NCBI RefSeq assembly: GCF_030167915.1
Contig: NZ_JARGNB010000001.1
Coordinates: 620,001 to 684,000 of the forward strand
DNA: 64,000 nt
From: Aquabacterium humicola
Lineage (GTDB): Bacteria > Pseudomonadota > Gammaproteobacteria > Burkholderiales > Burkholderiaceae_C
Direction: 5' to 3'
The notes beneath the pieces were generated by a model. The model was not told the origin of the DNA. It worked only from the letters and a program-made list of their open reading frames with translations, and made no database searches. This document shows positions 6,807 through 18,047 of the stretch, one piece after another (the stretch's first letter is position 1; each line of letters begins with the position of its first letter). The position numbers and the translations under genes are program-made.

Positions 6807-9350
6807 ATGGTCACGCCGCCGCCGTCGCCGAGCAGTCCGCCAGCGCCGGCCTGCGCGGCGCCGCCTGCCCCGGCGGCACCTGAGGCACCCGCGGCACCCG
6901 CGGCACCCGCGGCGCCCACAGCACCCGCGTCTGCCGCGGCCCCCGCGGGGGCGCAGATCCCGGCCACCTACCGCCTGCTGTTCGAGCGCAACCCGCTGCC
7001 GATGTTCATCACCGAGCGCGGGTCGCGCCGCTTCCTGGCGGCCAACCAGGCCGCCATCCGCGCCTACGGCTACAGCGAGGAGGAGTTCCTCGGCATGTCG
7101 ATCTTCGACATCCGCCCGCCGGAGGATCGCGAGCGCCTGGCGTTCTACCTGCAGAGCACGCCGGCGGCCACCGCCAGCCCGGCGCCGACCGTGTGGCGGC
7201 ACCAGCGCCGCAACGGCGAGGTCTTCGAGGTCGAGATCGTCTCCGACGCGATCGACTTCGAAGGCCAGCCGGCGCGGCTGATCATGGCGCGCGACCTGAG
7301 CGCGCTGCGTCGCGCCGAGGCCGAGCTGCTGGCCAGCGAACAGCGCTACCGCCGCATCGTCGAGACCGCGCGCGAGGGCATCTGGTCGGTGGATGCCGAG
7401 GGCCGCACCACCTTCGTCAACCCGGCGCTGGCCCGCATGCTGGGCTACACGCCGGCCGAGATGCTCAATCGCTCGCTCTTCGACTTCATGGACGAAGCGA
7501 CGCGCGCGGAGGCCGCGCGCCACCTGGAGCGCCGCCGCCAGGGCATCGGCGAGCAGCACGACTTCCGCTTCGTGCACAAGGACGGCCGCGACGTCTGGGC
7601 CGCGCTGTCGACGAGCCCGGTCTTCGATGATGGCGGAGCCTACGCCGGCGCGCTGGCGATGGTCACCGACATCACCGAGCGCCGGCTCGTCGCCGCGCGG
7701 GCTGCCGCGCGCAACGAGCTGTTGACGATGGTCGCCGACGGGGCGCCGCTGGCCGAGGTGATGGCCGCGCTGGCGCGGCACGTCGAGCGCGAGCTGCCCG
7801 CCGCGAAGGTCAGCATCACGGCGCTCGAGCAGGGCCGGCTGCGGCTGCTGGCGGCGCCGTCGCTGCCGGCGTTCTTCCGCGAGGCGGCCGACGGCCTGGC
7901 GGTCGGCCCGCAGGTGTGCACCTGTGGCGTCGTCGGACACACCGGGCGGCGCGTGGTCACCGCCGACATCGCGACCGATCCGAACTGGTCCGCCTATCGC
8001 CCATTGGCCGTGGCCGCCGAGCTGGGTTCGGTGTGGTCGGAGCCGATCCTCGGCCGCGGCGGCGCGCTGCTGGGCACCTTCGGCATCTACCGCGGACGGC
8101 GCCATGTGCCGGACCAGGCCGAGACCATGCTGGTGGCCAGCGCGGCGCAGATGGCGGCGATCTGCATCGAGCGCCAGCGCGCCGACGCGGCGCTGCGCGA
8201 GTCGCAGAAGATGGAGTCGCTCGGCACGCTGGCCGGCGGCATCGCGCACGACTTCAACAACATCCTCGGCGCGATCCTGGTCAACCTGAGCCTGCTGCGG
8301 CAGGAGGGGGCGGGCGCTGGCGAGGGCGCCGAACGGCTGGCGCAGATCGACCGCTCGGCGCAGCGCGCGCGCAACCTGGTCCAGCAGATCCTCGCCTTCA
8401 GCCGCCGCCAGCCGCAGGCCTTGCGGGCGCAGGCGCTGCAACCGCTGGTCGAGGAGTCCATCGCGCTGCTGCGGGCCTCGCTGCCCGCGGCGGTGCGGCT
8501 GGAGGCGCGCCTGGACGACGAGCTGCTGTTCGTGCGCGCCGACGCGACGCAGGTGCAGCAGGTGCTGATGAACCTGTGCTCCAACGCCTGGCATGCGCTG
8601 CCGGGTTCGGGCGGCCGCATCGAGATCGGCGTGGCGCCGGCGCTGCTGGACGACGCGGCGGTGCTGCGCCTGGGCCATCGGCTGGCGCCGGGTCCGCATG
8701 CGCACCTGTGGGTGCGCGACAGCGGCCGCGGCATGGACGAATCGACGCGGGCGCGCATCTTCGAACCGTTCTTCACCACCAAGCCGGTGGGCACCGGCAC
8801 GGGGCTGGGGCTGGCGGTGGTGCATGGCATCGTCACCGAGCATGGCGGCGCGATCGCGGTGGAGAGCGCGCCCGGCAGCGGCTCGACCTTCCACCTGTAC
8901 CTGCCGGCGGTGGCCGCACCGGCCACCGAGGAGGACCGGCCCGAGGCGGCGGTCGCGGCGCCGCAGCGGCCGGTCGCGGACCGGCCGCGCCACATCCTGT
9001 GCATCGACGACGACGAGGTGATGCGGCTGACCGAGGAAGGCCTGCTGCTCAGCCTGGGCTACCTGGTGACCGGCTGCGCCAGCGGGCAGGACGCCATCGA
9101 CGCGGTGCGCGCCGCGCCCCAGGCCTTCGACCTCGTGGTCGCCGACTACAACATGCCCGACCTGTCCGGGCTGGACGTCGCGCGGGAGCTGGCGCGGATC
9201 CGGCCGTCACTGCCGGTGCTGATCAGCTCGGGCTACATCACCGAGCAGATGCGCACGCAGGCCGCGACGCTGGGCGTGCGTGGCCTGGTGCGCAAGGAGA
9301 ACACCGTCGACGAGCTCGGGCCCGCGGTGCTGCGGGTGCTGCAGGGGTAG
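6807..9350 (+). CDS. Soluble hybrid sensor histidine kinase (PAS-PAS-GAF-HisKA-HATPase-REC)
   Basis: This 847-residue protein has no membrane segment and should sense a cytoplasmic signal. After an Ala/Pro-rich start (about 1-50) come PAS domains at about 55-165 and 175-290, a GAF domain at about 310-455, and the dimerisation domain with phospho-acceptor His481 in GGIAHDFNNILG. The ATPase has an N box in NLCSNAWHAL and a G box in GTGTGLGLAVV. A C-terminal receiver domain has Asp780 in VVADYNMPD. No separate response regulator is nearby. Output probably runs through phosphorelay within the protein or to a distant partner. Its coupling to riboflavin synthase hints at, but does not prove, flavin-related sensing. 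Confidence 0.88.
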   Translation: MVTPPPSPSSPPAPACAAPPAPAAPEAPAAPAAPAAPTAPASAAAPAGAQIPATYRLLFERNPLPMFITERGSRRFLAANQAAIRAYGYSEEEFLGMSIFDIRPPEDRERLAFYLQSTPAATASPAPTVWRHQRRNGEVFEVEIVSDAIDFEGQPARLIMARDLSALRRAEAELLASEQRYRRIVETAREGIWSVDAEGRTTFVNPALARMLGYTPAEMLNRSLFDFMDEATRAEAARHLERRRQGIGEQHDFRFVHKDGRDVWAALSTSPVFDDGGAYAGALAMVTDITERRLVAARAAARNELLTMVADGAPLAEVMAALARHVERELPAAKVSITALEQGRLRLLAAPSLPAFFREAADGLAVGPQVCTCGVVGHTGRRVVTADIATDPNWSAYRPLAVAAELGSVWSEPILGRGGALLGTFGIYRGRRHVPDQAETMLVASAAQMAAICIERQRADAALRESQKMESLGTLAGGIAHDFNNILGAILVNLSLLRQEGAGAGEGAERLAQIDRSAQRARNLVQQILAFSRRQPQALRAQALQPLVEESIALLRASLPAAVRLEARLDDELLFVRADATQVQQVLMNLCSNAWHALPGSGGRIEIGVAPALLDDAAVLRLGHRLAPGPHAHLWVRDSGRGMDESTRARIFEPFFTTKPVGTGTGLGLAVVHGIVTEHGGAIAVESAPGSGSTFHLYLPAVAAPATEEDRPEAAVAAPQRPVADRPRHILCIDDDEVMRLTEEGLLLSLGYLVTGCASGQDAIDAVRAAPQAFDLVVADYNMPDLSGLDVARELARIRPSLPVLISSGYITEQMRTQAATLGVRGLVRKENTVDELGPAVLRVLQG
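6884..6910 (+). repeat. 9-bp tandem repeat (GGCACCCGC x3)
   Basis: Three perfect copies of GGCACCCGC lie in tandem within the 5' end of the kinase gene, flanked by degenerate copies. Each unit adds Ala-Pro-Ala to the N-terminal linker. Nine-base units keep the frame, so slippage would change linker length only. Confidence 0.8.
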
Positions 9351-9370
9351 CGCCCGGCCAGGCCGGGCGC
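9350..9370. terminator. Perfect GC hairpin between convergent genes
   Basis: GCGCCCGGCC and GGCCGGGCGC form a 10-bp inverted repeat around a single A, right at the stop codon of the kinase gene and 17 bases from the stop of the convergent lipoprotein gene. There is no T-tract. It is a likely bidirectional end of transcription by position. Confidence 0.5.
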
Positions 9371-9387
9371 CATCCGCTCCGGCAGGT

Positions 9388-10515
9388 TTACAGCGACGCC
9401 CCGTTCAGGGTGGCCGAAGTGGCTTCCTGCTTGGTGCTGACGACACCGTTCTCGGTCGTCTGCATCTTCACCATGACGCCCTTGCCGTCGACGACCCACA
9501 TCGTCGTGACCACGTTCGGCACGCCGGCGGTGGTCGTCTCGAACTTGCAGGTGTTGTAGGTCTTCGCCGGGACCGTCACCGACTCGCGGCCGACGAACTT
9601 CGTCGTCGTCGTGGTCGTGGTGGTCGTCGTCTGGGGCGTCGAGGGCACGCCCGGGATGCCGCTGGTGGTGCTGGTCGTCGTATCGGTCTGGGACTGCGTG
9701 ATCGACTGGCCCACGGCGAGTCCGTATTGCTTGTCCGCGAAGGGCGGATTCGAAACCGACTTGGTGGTCATCGTCACGTTGAAGCCGGCGATCGTGGTGG
9801 TCAGCACGGCGTCGGAGCCGTACTCCGTCACCTCGGCGTCGCCGGTGCGCTTGGCGTAGTTCTTCGCCTCGAGGGTCGTGGTGCCGGTCTCCCCCTCGAC
9901 CGTCAGCGTGCCGGTGGTCTTGACGAACGATTCGATGGCCTGGCGACCCTCGAAGGTCTTCGGGCCGTTGACCACCATGTCCACCGTCTGCGTGCCGCTC
10001 GTCGTCCCCGAGTGCTGGTAGTTCACGACGATGCGCGTGCCGGTGGCCTCCAGCAGCGACAGGTCGTAGCAGCCGTTGTTCGCGCCCGTCGGCGGCGGGT
10101 TCGGATCGGTCGGCGTGATGAAGTCGGTGAGCAGGCCCTGGAAGACCGGGTCGTTGCCGAAGGCGCCGCCCATCACGTAGACGCCGTTCATCGTGTAGCC
10201 CTGGCCCGCCGTGACGACCACGCCCAGGTAGATGCCGGTGGCCGGGTAGTAGCGGAAGCGGAACGGCCCGAAGGTCTGCGTCTGCGGGTTGCCCGGGAAG
10301 TAGCTGGCGTACGGCGACACCTGCGCGTAGTTCAGCAGTTGCTCGGCGGCCTGCTCGGGCGTGACGGCTTCGACGCGCACCGCGGACAGCGCACGGCGCA
10401 GGCCGTCCGCGCTGGCGGCGGGGGTCAACATCGGCGTGCCGGCGGCGCTGTCGTCACCACCACCACAGGCGGCCAGCAGGGCGGCCGCAGCCAGCGCAAG
10501 CAGGTGCATCTTCAT
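9388..10515 (-). CDS. Exported lipoprotein of unknown function, threonine-rich
   Basis: I do not recognise this 375-residue protein. It begins MKMHLLALAAAALLAACGGG, a clear lipoprotein signal peptide with lipobox LAAC, so it should be lipid-anchored in the envelope. The mature part is beta-rich and carries repeated Thr/Ser-rich segments, including ten consecutive Thr codons at about 9603-9632. A C-terminal stretch (VPAKTYNTCKFETTTAG, then TMWVVDGKGVMVKMQTTE) resembles the end of small envelope proteins that bind lipid or polysaccharide, but the match is loose. Base composition is less GC-rich than in its neighbours. It lies 63 bases downstream of the FAD oxidoreductase on the same strand. Confidence 0.7.
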   Translation of the reverse strand: MKMHLLALAAAALLAACGGGDDSAAGTPMLTPAASADGLRRALSAVRVEAVTPEQAAEQLLNYAQVSPYASYFPGNPQTQTFGPFRFRYYPATGIYLGVVVTAGQGYTMNGVYVMGGAFGNDPVFQGLLTDFITPTDPNPPPTGANNGCYDLSLLEATGTRIVVNYQHSGTTSGTQTVDMVVNGPKTFEGRQAIESFVKTTGTLTVEGETGTTTLEAKNYAKRTGDAEVTEYGSDAVLTTTIAGFNVTMTTKSVSNPPFADKQYGLAVGQSITQSQTDTTTSTTSGIPGVPSTPQTTTTTTTTTTKFVGRESVTVPAKTYNTCKFETTTAGVPNVVTTMWVVDGKGVMVKMQTTENGVVSTKQEATSATLNGASL

Positions 10516-10578
10516 GGGAACTCCGGATCGGTCGAAAAGGGAATCAGGAATCGTAGTCCCGACGACCGCGCCGGTTTG

Positions 10579-11748
10579 CTAAATAACTGCTAGTTCGGCG
10601 AAGGCATGACCTTCGGCCAGCCGTGCGTAGGCGAAGGGCGACAGGTCGAGGCTGCGCCAGCCGCCTTCGAGCAGCCATTCGGCGATGCCGCGGCCGGCGG
10701 CCGGTGCGTGCTGCAGGCCATGGCCCGAGAAACCATTGACGAAGAGCAAGTTGGCGAGCTCGGGATGCGGTCCGATGATGGCGTTGTGGTCGAGCGGGTG
10801 CACTTCGTAGTAGCCGGCCCAGGCGCGCGTCAAACGCAGCGCCTCGAAGGCCGGCACGCGGTGCGCGAGCGCCGGCCACAGGCGCTCCTCGAAGAGCGCG
10901 ATGTCGGGTTCGTCCAGCGGCAGGTCGTCGGGATCGTCGTCGTGCTCGCCCGGCGTCCAGGCGCCGATGAACTGGTGGCCTTCGCTGCGGAACCAGCAGC
11001 CGCTCGGGTCGATGACCAGCGGCGTCAGGGGCAGCGTGGTGGGGCAGCTGAACGCGAACACCGTGCGGCGCCGCGCATGCACCGGCAGCGCGACGCCGGC
11101 CAGCGCCGCGACGCTGCGCGCCCACGGGCCGGCGGCATTGACGATCGCATCGGCCTCCAGGCGCGTCCCGTCGTCGAGCGACGCGGCGCGCAGCCGGTCG
11201 CCCTCGCGCTCGAGGCCGGTCACGCGTGCCCTGTGCCAGCGCGCGCCGATCGAGCGCGCCTTGCGCGCCAGCGCCCGCGCGAACGCGTAGCCGTCGAACC
11301 AGCCTTCGCCGCCTTCGCCCAGGCTCGCGAGCTGCACGTCCTCGACCCGCAGCCACGGGAAGCGCGAAGCGAGCTCGTCGCGCGCCAGCAGCCGCACCGG
11401 CACGCCGAGGTCGCGCTGCACCGCATGGTTGGCCTCGAGCACGCCGGTCGAGCCGGTGGCCAGGAACAGGTAGCCCGAGGGCACGAAGCCCAGGTCGACC
11501 GGTTCGTCATCGACGCCCAGCCACGCCTGCGCGTTGGCGATCACCTCGTGCCCGAATTGCGACATGCGCACGTTGATCGCGTTCGAGAACTGCTGGCGGA
11601 TCGAGCCGGCCGACAACGCCGACGAGGCGCGCGCCAGGCCGGGATCGGGCTCGACCACGGTGACGTCGACGCCCGCGCCGCCCTGCCGCTTCAGGAAAAG
11701 CGCGACCGCCGAACCCATGGCGCCGCCACCGATGATGACTACGCGCAT
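10579..11748 (-). CDS. FAD-dependent amino-acid/sarcosine oxidase-like oxidoreductase
   Basis: This 389-residue protein belongs to the DAO family, which oxidises amines and D-amino acids with FAD. The N-terminus MRVVIIGGGAMGSAVA is the FAD-binding Rossmann motif. SALSAGSIRQQFSNAINVRMS is a family segment contacting the flavin, and the C-terminal VNGFSGHGLQHAPAAGRGIAEW is the second FAD contact. This combination is commonest in sarcosine-oxidase-like and FOXRED1-like proteins. The true substrate is unknown. It begins 13 bases after the acnA stop on the same strand, so it is probably translated from the acnA message. Confidence 0.83.
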   Translation of the reverse strand: MRVVIIGGGAMGSAVALFLKRQGGAGVDVTVVEPDPGLARASSALSAGSIRQQFSNAINVRMSQFGHEVIANAQAWLGVDDEPVDLGFVPSGYLFLATGSTGVLEANHAVQRDLGVPVRLLARDELASRFPWLRVEDVQLASLGEGGEGWFDGYAFARALARKARSIGARWHRARVTGLEREGDRLRAASLDDGTRLEADAIVNAAGPWARSVAALAGVALPVHARRRTVFAFSCPTTLPLTPLVIDPSGCWFRSEGHQFIGAWTPGEHDDDPDDLPLDEPDIALFEERLWPALAHRVPAFEALRLTRAWAGYYEVHPLDHNAIIGPHPELANLLFVNGFSGHGLQHAPAAGRGIAEWLLEGGWRSLDLSPFAYARLAEGHAFAELAVI

Positions 11749-11761
11749 CGCGGGCCCGGGG

Positions 11762-14482
<2,721 letters not shown>

Positions 14483-14620
14483 GGAGTCTCCGTCGCGTTG
14501 GCTTGGGGGGTTGCGTCGATTCTGTCAGCGACCGGTGCGGCAGGCGCCGTGCCCCCAGCGAAACACGGGGAACACCCGGGAACACCCCACGTTGCCCATG
14601 GAGGACTCGACAGGCCCGGT

Positions 14621-14629
14621 TGCCATAAT
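14621..14629 (+). promoter_or_regulatory. Extended -10 element before the methyltransferase gene
   Basis: TGCCATAAT fits the extended -10 consensus TGnTATAAT with one mismatch. It ends 7 bases before the ATG at 14636, where transcription would be expected to start, so the message may have no leader. There is no ribosome binding site. No convincing -35 box is present. Confidence 0.45.
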
Positions 14630-14635
14630 CCCCCG

Positions 14636-15406
14636 ATGCCACCGAACCCCGCACCGCTGCAGCCGGAACACCGCGTGCTGCCGCCGCACGCCCCGCTGAC
14701 CGACTACTACGCCGACGAGCGCGAACGCCAGCAGTACATCCGCCGCATCTTCGACGACACCGCGCCGGACTACGACCGCATCGAGCGTGTGCTGGCCTTC
14801 GGCAGCGGCCCCTGGTACCGGCGCAAGGCCCTGCAGCGGGCGGGCCTGGCGGTGGGCGCGAAGGTGCTGGACGTCGGCATCGGCACCGGCCTGGTCGCGC
14901 GCGAGGCGCTGAAGCTGATCGGCCCGAACGGCCGGCTCACCGGCATCGACCCCAGCCCCGGCATGATGAACGAGGTCATGCTGCCCGGCGTCGAGCTGGT
15001 GCAGGGCAAGGCCGAATCGCTGCCGCGGCCCGACGCCAGCAGCGATTTCGTCAGCATGGGTTACGCCTTGCGACACATCAGCGACGTCGCCGCCGCCTTC
15101 GAGGAGTTCCACCGCGTGCTGAAGCCCGGCGGCCGGCTGCTGGTGCTCGAGATCACCAAGCCCGAAGGCCGCGTCGCGACCACGCTGCTGAAGGGCTACA
15201 TGCGCGCCGTCGTGCCGCTGATCGCCCGCGCCGTTGCCCGCAAGCGCGACACCGCCGAGCTGTGGCGCTACTACTGGGACACGATCGAGGCCTGCATCCC
15301 GCCCGAGGCGGTGATGGGCGCGCTGCGCGAGGCCGGCTTCGTGCAGGTGCAGCGTTACGTCGAGCTCGGCATCTTCTCCGAATACACCGCCATCAAGGCC
15401 CGATGA
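14636..15406 (+). CDS. UbiE/COQ5-like class I SAM methyltransferase
   Basis: This 256-residue protein resembles the UbiE/MenG methyltransferases that act on quinone or related aromatic lipids. Motif I is VLDVGIGTGLVAREAL, followed by LTGIDPSPGMM. DASSDFVSMGYALRHISD matches the UbiE signature ending in ALRHV, and FHRVLKPGGRLLVLEITKPEG is motif III. Compared with housekeeping UbiE it has a longer N-terminus and different tail. Its gene overlaps a halogenase-like flavoprotein gene, so a role in modifying a specialised aromatic or polyene metabolite is possible. No ribosome binding site precedes the ATG. Confidence 0.8.
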   Translation: MPPNPAPLQPEHRVLPPHAPLTDYYADERERQQYIRRIFDDTAPDYDRIERVLAFGSGPWYRRKALQRAGLAVGAKVLDVGIGTGLVAREALKLIGPNGRLTGIDPSPGMMNEVMLPGVELVQGKAESLPRPDASSDFVSMGYALRHISDVAAAFEEFHRVLKPGGRLLVLEITKPEGRVATTLLKGYMRAVVPLIARAVARKRDTAELWRYYWDTIEACIPPEAVMGALREAGFVQVQRYVELGIFSEYTAIKAR

Positions 15407-16746
15407 ATCCCGTTTCCCACAGTGCGTCCGACAACTGCGATGTGCTGGTGATCGGCGGCGGCCCCGCCGGCGCCACCGCGGCCATCCTGCTGGCACGTGC
15501 CGGCCGCCGCGTCGTGATGCTCGAGAAGGCCCACCACCCGCGTTTCCACATCGGCGAATCGCTGCTGCCGGCCAACGTGCCGCTGTTCGACAAGCTCGGC
15601 CTGCGCGAAGAGCTCGAGCGCATCGGCATGCCCAAATGGGGCGTCGAGTTCATCTCGCCGGACGATGACCATCGCAGTTATCTCGAGTTCGGCGATGCGT
15701 GGGACAAGAGCATGCCCTACGCCTGGCAGGTGCGCCGTTCCGAGATGGACGAGCTGCTGTTCCGCGAGGCGGCCGCCAGCGGCGCGACGGCGATCGAAGG
15801 CTGCACGGTGAAGGACGTCCAGTTCGACGCCGAGGGTGCGACCGTCGAGGCCGAGCTCGACGACGGCGCGAAGCGCAGCTGGCGCGCCCGCTTCGTGCTC
15901 GACTGCTCGGGCCGCGACACCTTCCTCGCGCACAAGTTCAAGTGCAAGGAAAAGCACCCCAAGCACAACAGCTCGGCGATGTTCGCGCACTACCGCGGCG
16001 CGCGGCGGCTCGAAGGCCGGCTCGAGGGCAACATCAGCATCTGCTGGTTCCCGCACGGCTGGTTCTGGTTCATCCCGCTGCGCGACGGCACCACCAGCGT
16101 CGGCGCGGTGGCCTGGCCGTACTACCTGAAGTCACGCGACAAGCCGCTGAAGGATTTCTTCAACGACACGGTCGCGATGTGCCCCGAGCTGGCCGACCGG
16201 CTGAAGAACGCCGAGCTGATCGACGACCAGGTCTACGCGACCGGCAACTTTTCGTACGAGGCCACGCACTGCAGCGGCGAGCGCTACCTGATGCTCGGCG
16301 ACGCCTACACCTTCATCGACCCGATGTTCTCGTCCGGCGTGTACCTGGCGATGCACAGCGCGTTCGAGGCGGTCGACGTGATCGCCGCGCACCTCGAAGG
16401 CACGCCGCGCGCCGCGGCGAAGTCGCGCCGGCAGTTCGAGAAGATGATGCGCTTCGGGCCGAAGCAGTACGCGTGGTTCATCTACCGGGTGACCAACCCG
16501 ACGATCCGCGAGCTCTTCCTGCACCCGCTAAACCCGCTGCGGGTGAAGGAAGCGCTGCTGTCGCTGCTGTCCGGCGACATCTACGGCAAGACGCCGATCT
16601 GGCCGTCGCTGTGGGCGCTGAAGGGCATCTATTACCTGGTGTTCGTGCAGCAGCTCAAGCGCTCGCTGCTGAGCTGGCGCCGCCGCGCGAACAACATCCG
16701 CGACCACGGCGCGCTCACCGGCGAGAACGTGCAGGCGATCAAGTAG
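15403..16746 (+). CDS. Flavin-dependent halogenase-like FAD oxidoreductase
   Basis: This 447-residue protein starts with the FAD motif VLVIGGGPAGATAAILLARAG and continues with RFHIGESLLP, typical of the CmlS/PltA-type halogenase and related monooxygenase group. It carries WFWFIP, a match to the WxWxIP motif used to recognise flavin-dependent halogenases. LMLGDAYTFIDPMFSSGVYLA is the second FAD contact. The ATG overlaps the methyltransferase stop as ATGA, so the two are translationally coupled. Many proteins of this group are not proven halogenases, and the substrate is unknown. A strong hairpin follows the stop. Confidence 0.78.
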   Translation: MNPVSHSASDNCDVLVIGGGPAGATAAILLARAGRRVVMLEKAHHPRFHIGESLLPANVPLFDKLGLREELERIGMPKWGVEFISPDDDHRSYLEFGDAWDKSMPYAWQVRRSEMDELLFREAAASGATAIEGCTVKDVQFDAEGATVEAELDDGAKRSWRARFVLDCSGRDTFLAHKFKCKEKHPKHNSSAMFAHYRGARRLEGRLEGNISICWFPHGWFWFIPLRDGTTSVGAVAWPYYLKSRDKPLKDFFNDTVAMCPELADRLKNAELIDDQVYATGNFSYEATHCSGERYLMLGDAYTFIDPMFSSGVYLAMHSAFEAVDVIAAHLEGTPRAAAKSRRQFEKMMRFGPKQYAWFIYRVTNPTIRELFLHPLNPLRVKEALLSLLSGDIYGKTPIWPSLWALKGIYYLVFVQQLKRSLLSWRRRANNIRDHGALTGENVQAIK

Positions 16747-16750
16747 CCGC

Positions 16751-16782
16751 CGACGCGCCGGGCGTTCGGCCCGGCGCTGTCG
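16751..16782. terminator. Strong hairpin between convergent genes
   Basis: GCGCCGGGC and GCCCGGCGC form a perfect 9-bp stem around a GTTCG loop (16755-16777), extended by CGAC/GTCG with one bulge. It lies between the halogenase-like gene and the convergent CBS gene. No T-tract follows. Confidence 0.6.
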
Positions 16783-16797
16783 GTGAAGCCTGCGTGA

Positions 16798-17238
16798 CTA
16801 GTGCGCGGCCGCCTGCGAATGGGCGCCGCCGGGCTTCGAGATGCCGGCGATCGTCTCGCCGGCGGTCCGTGCATCCTCGCACTGCGCCAGGTCGCCCATC
16901 GACACGATGCCCACCAGGCGCTTGTCGCGGCTGAGCACCGGCAGTCGCCGCACCTGGATGTCGGCCATGTTGTCGGCCACCGTCTCGAGCTCCTCGTCCT
17001 CGAAGCAGTACATCACGTCGCCCGACATCACGTCGCGGATCTTCGTGTCCGGGCCCAGGCCCCTGGCGACCGCGCGCACGGCGATGTCGCGGTCGGTGAC
17101 CATGCCTACCAGCCGGTCGTTCTCGCCCACCGGCAGCGCGCCGATGTCCTTGTCGGCCATTTGTCGGGCCGCATCGCAGATGCGGTCGTCGGGAGAAACC
17201 AGGCAGACGTCGCTGCTCATCATGTCGCAAACCTTCAT
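16798..17238 (-). CDS. CBS-pair protein
   Basis: This 146-residue protein is almost entirely two CBS motifs. The first spans about residues 7-60 (SSDVCLVSPDD, IGALPVGENDRLVGMVTDRD) and the second about 72-128 (VMSGDVMYC, VRRLPVLSRDKRLVGIVSMGDLA). CBS pairs bind adenine nucleotides and usually act as energy or redox sensors. Stand-alone versions like this are common in Proteobacteria and often stress-induced. The start at 17238 is fixed by AGGAGG at 17245-17250 with ideal spacing; family similarity begins there. A longer upstream reading is not supported. Confidence 0.88.
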   Translation of the reverse strand: MKVCDMMSSDVCLVSPDDRICDAARQMADKDIGALPVGENDRLVGMVTDRDIAVRAVARGLGPDTKIRDVMSGDVMYCFEDEELETVADNMADIQVRRLPVLSRDKRLVGIVSMGDLAQCEDARTAGETIAGISKPGGAHSQAAAH

Positions 17239-17417
17239 CGGGGACCTCCTGAATCGGTGAATGTCGTCGGAAGTACCGTGGGGCAGGCAGCGTGCCTGCG
17301 GCCCCATGAACGAGGGGTGGGCGCTCAGGGCGCGGCCGGTCGCTGCTACGCTCGCGGCACGGCGTCCGAAGGGCGTCGCCATGCACAGGCGGCCTCGAGC
17401 TGCCCAAGGGAGGAGCG

Positions 17418-18047
17418 ATGAAACTGTTGCGTGCGGCCGCGGCCGCGCTCGCCATTTGCGCGAGCACATCGATCGGCGCTGCGCCGCTGAACTACGACGA
17501 GAGCGTGTCGGGCGACATTCCGATGAATGGGAGCGTCATGACGCTTCCCATCGACCTCGGGTTGAACACCATCAAGGGGCAGATGCATGCCTTTTCCAAC
17601 CAACTGGGTGAGTTCGACAGCGACTTCGATCCCATTCAGTTGAATCTGCCCGATGGTCTACGAGTGACAGGCATGTCCGTCACGCTGGCCAACATGCAGC
17701 TCGTCAATCTTCAGAACCTGGTCTGGCAGTGGGGCGTTCTGGCCGGCCCGCCGTATCAGCAGACGATCGACACCTGTTTTGTCATCGTCGCCCCGAATCC
17801 GTTCTGCACCAACGTCGCTCCGACCGGTGGACAGTTGGGGATCCAGCAGCCGGTGGGCGCCACGAGTGTCGTGATCGGTCAAGGAGCGACTTGGCTGTGG
17901 GACGACTTCCAGCAGTGGTCGGGCTCTTCGTTCGACTACACCTTGACCATCACGGTGGCCCAGGTTCCGGAGCCGTCCACGCTCGTGCTCGCCTTGGCGG
18001 GCCTCGTGTTGGCGCTCGGCCGCCGACGCTCCGTCAGCGCCCGCTGA
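17418..18047 (+). CDS. PEP-CTERM sorted exported protein
   Basis: This 209-residue protein has an N-terminal signal peptide (MKLLRAAAAALAICASTSIG then Ala-Ala) and a C-terminal sorting signal. The sorting signal is VPEPST, then the helix LVLALAGLVLALG, then RRR. This is the PEP-CTERM tripartite tail cut by exosortase in biofilm-forming Gram-negative bacteria. The mature part is beta-rich with two Cys (in DTCFVIV and PFCTNV) and no domain I recognise. The gene is visibly less GC-rich than its neighbours. AGGGAGGAG precedes the ATG. Its last 14 bases overlap the convergent crotonase gene. No exosortase gene is in the window. Confidence 0.85.
   Translation: MKLLRAAAAALAICASTSIGAAPLNYDESVSGDIPMNGSVMTLPIDLGLNTIKGQMHAFSNQLGEFDSDFDPIQLNLPDGLRVTGMSVTLANMQLVNLQNLVWQWGVLAGPPYQQTIDTCFVIVAPNPFCTNVAPTGGQLGIQQPVGATSVVIGQGATWLWDDFQQWSGSSFDYTLTITVAQVPEPSTLVLALAGLVLALGRRRSVSAR

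Noticed and set aside
6884-6910. Possible CRISPR-like or regulatory repeat.
   Set aside because: It is a 9-base coding microsatellite with no spacers, giving Ala-Pro-Ala repeats in a linker.
17239-17469. A 77-residue N-terminal extension of the CBS protein.
   Set aside because: An ideal AGGAGG precedes the ATG at 17238, and the extension has no CBS-like sequence and overlaps the divergent gene's promoter and start.
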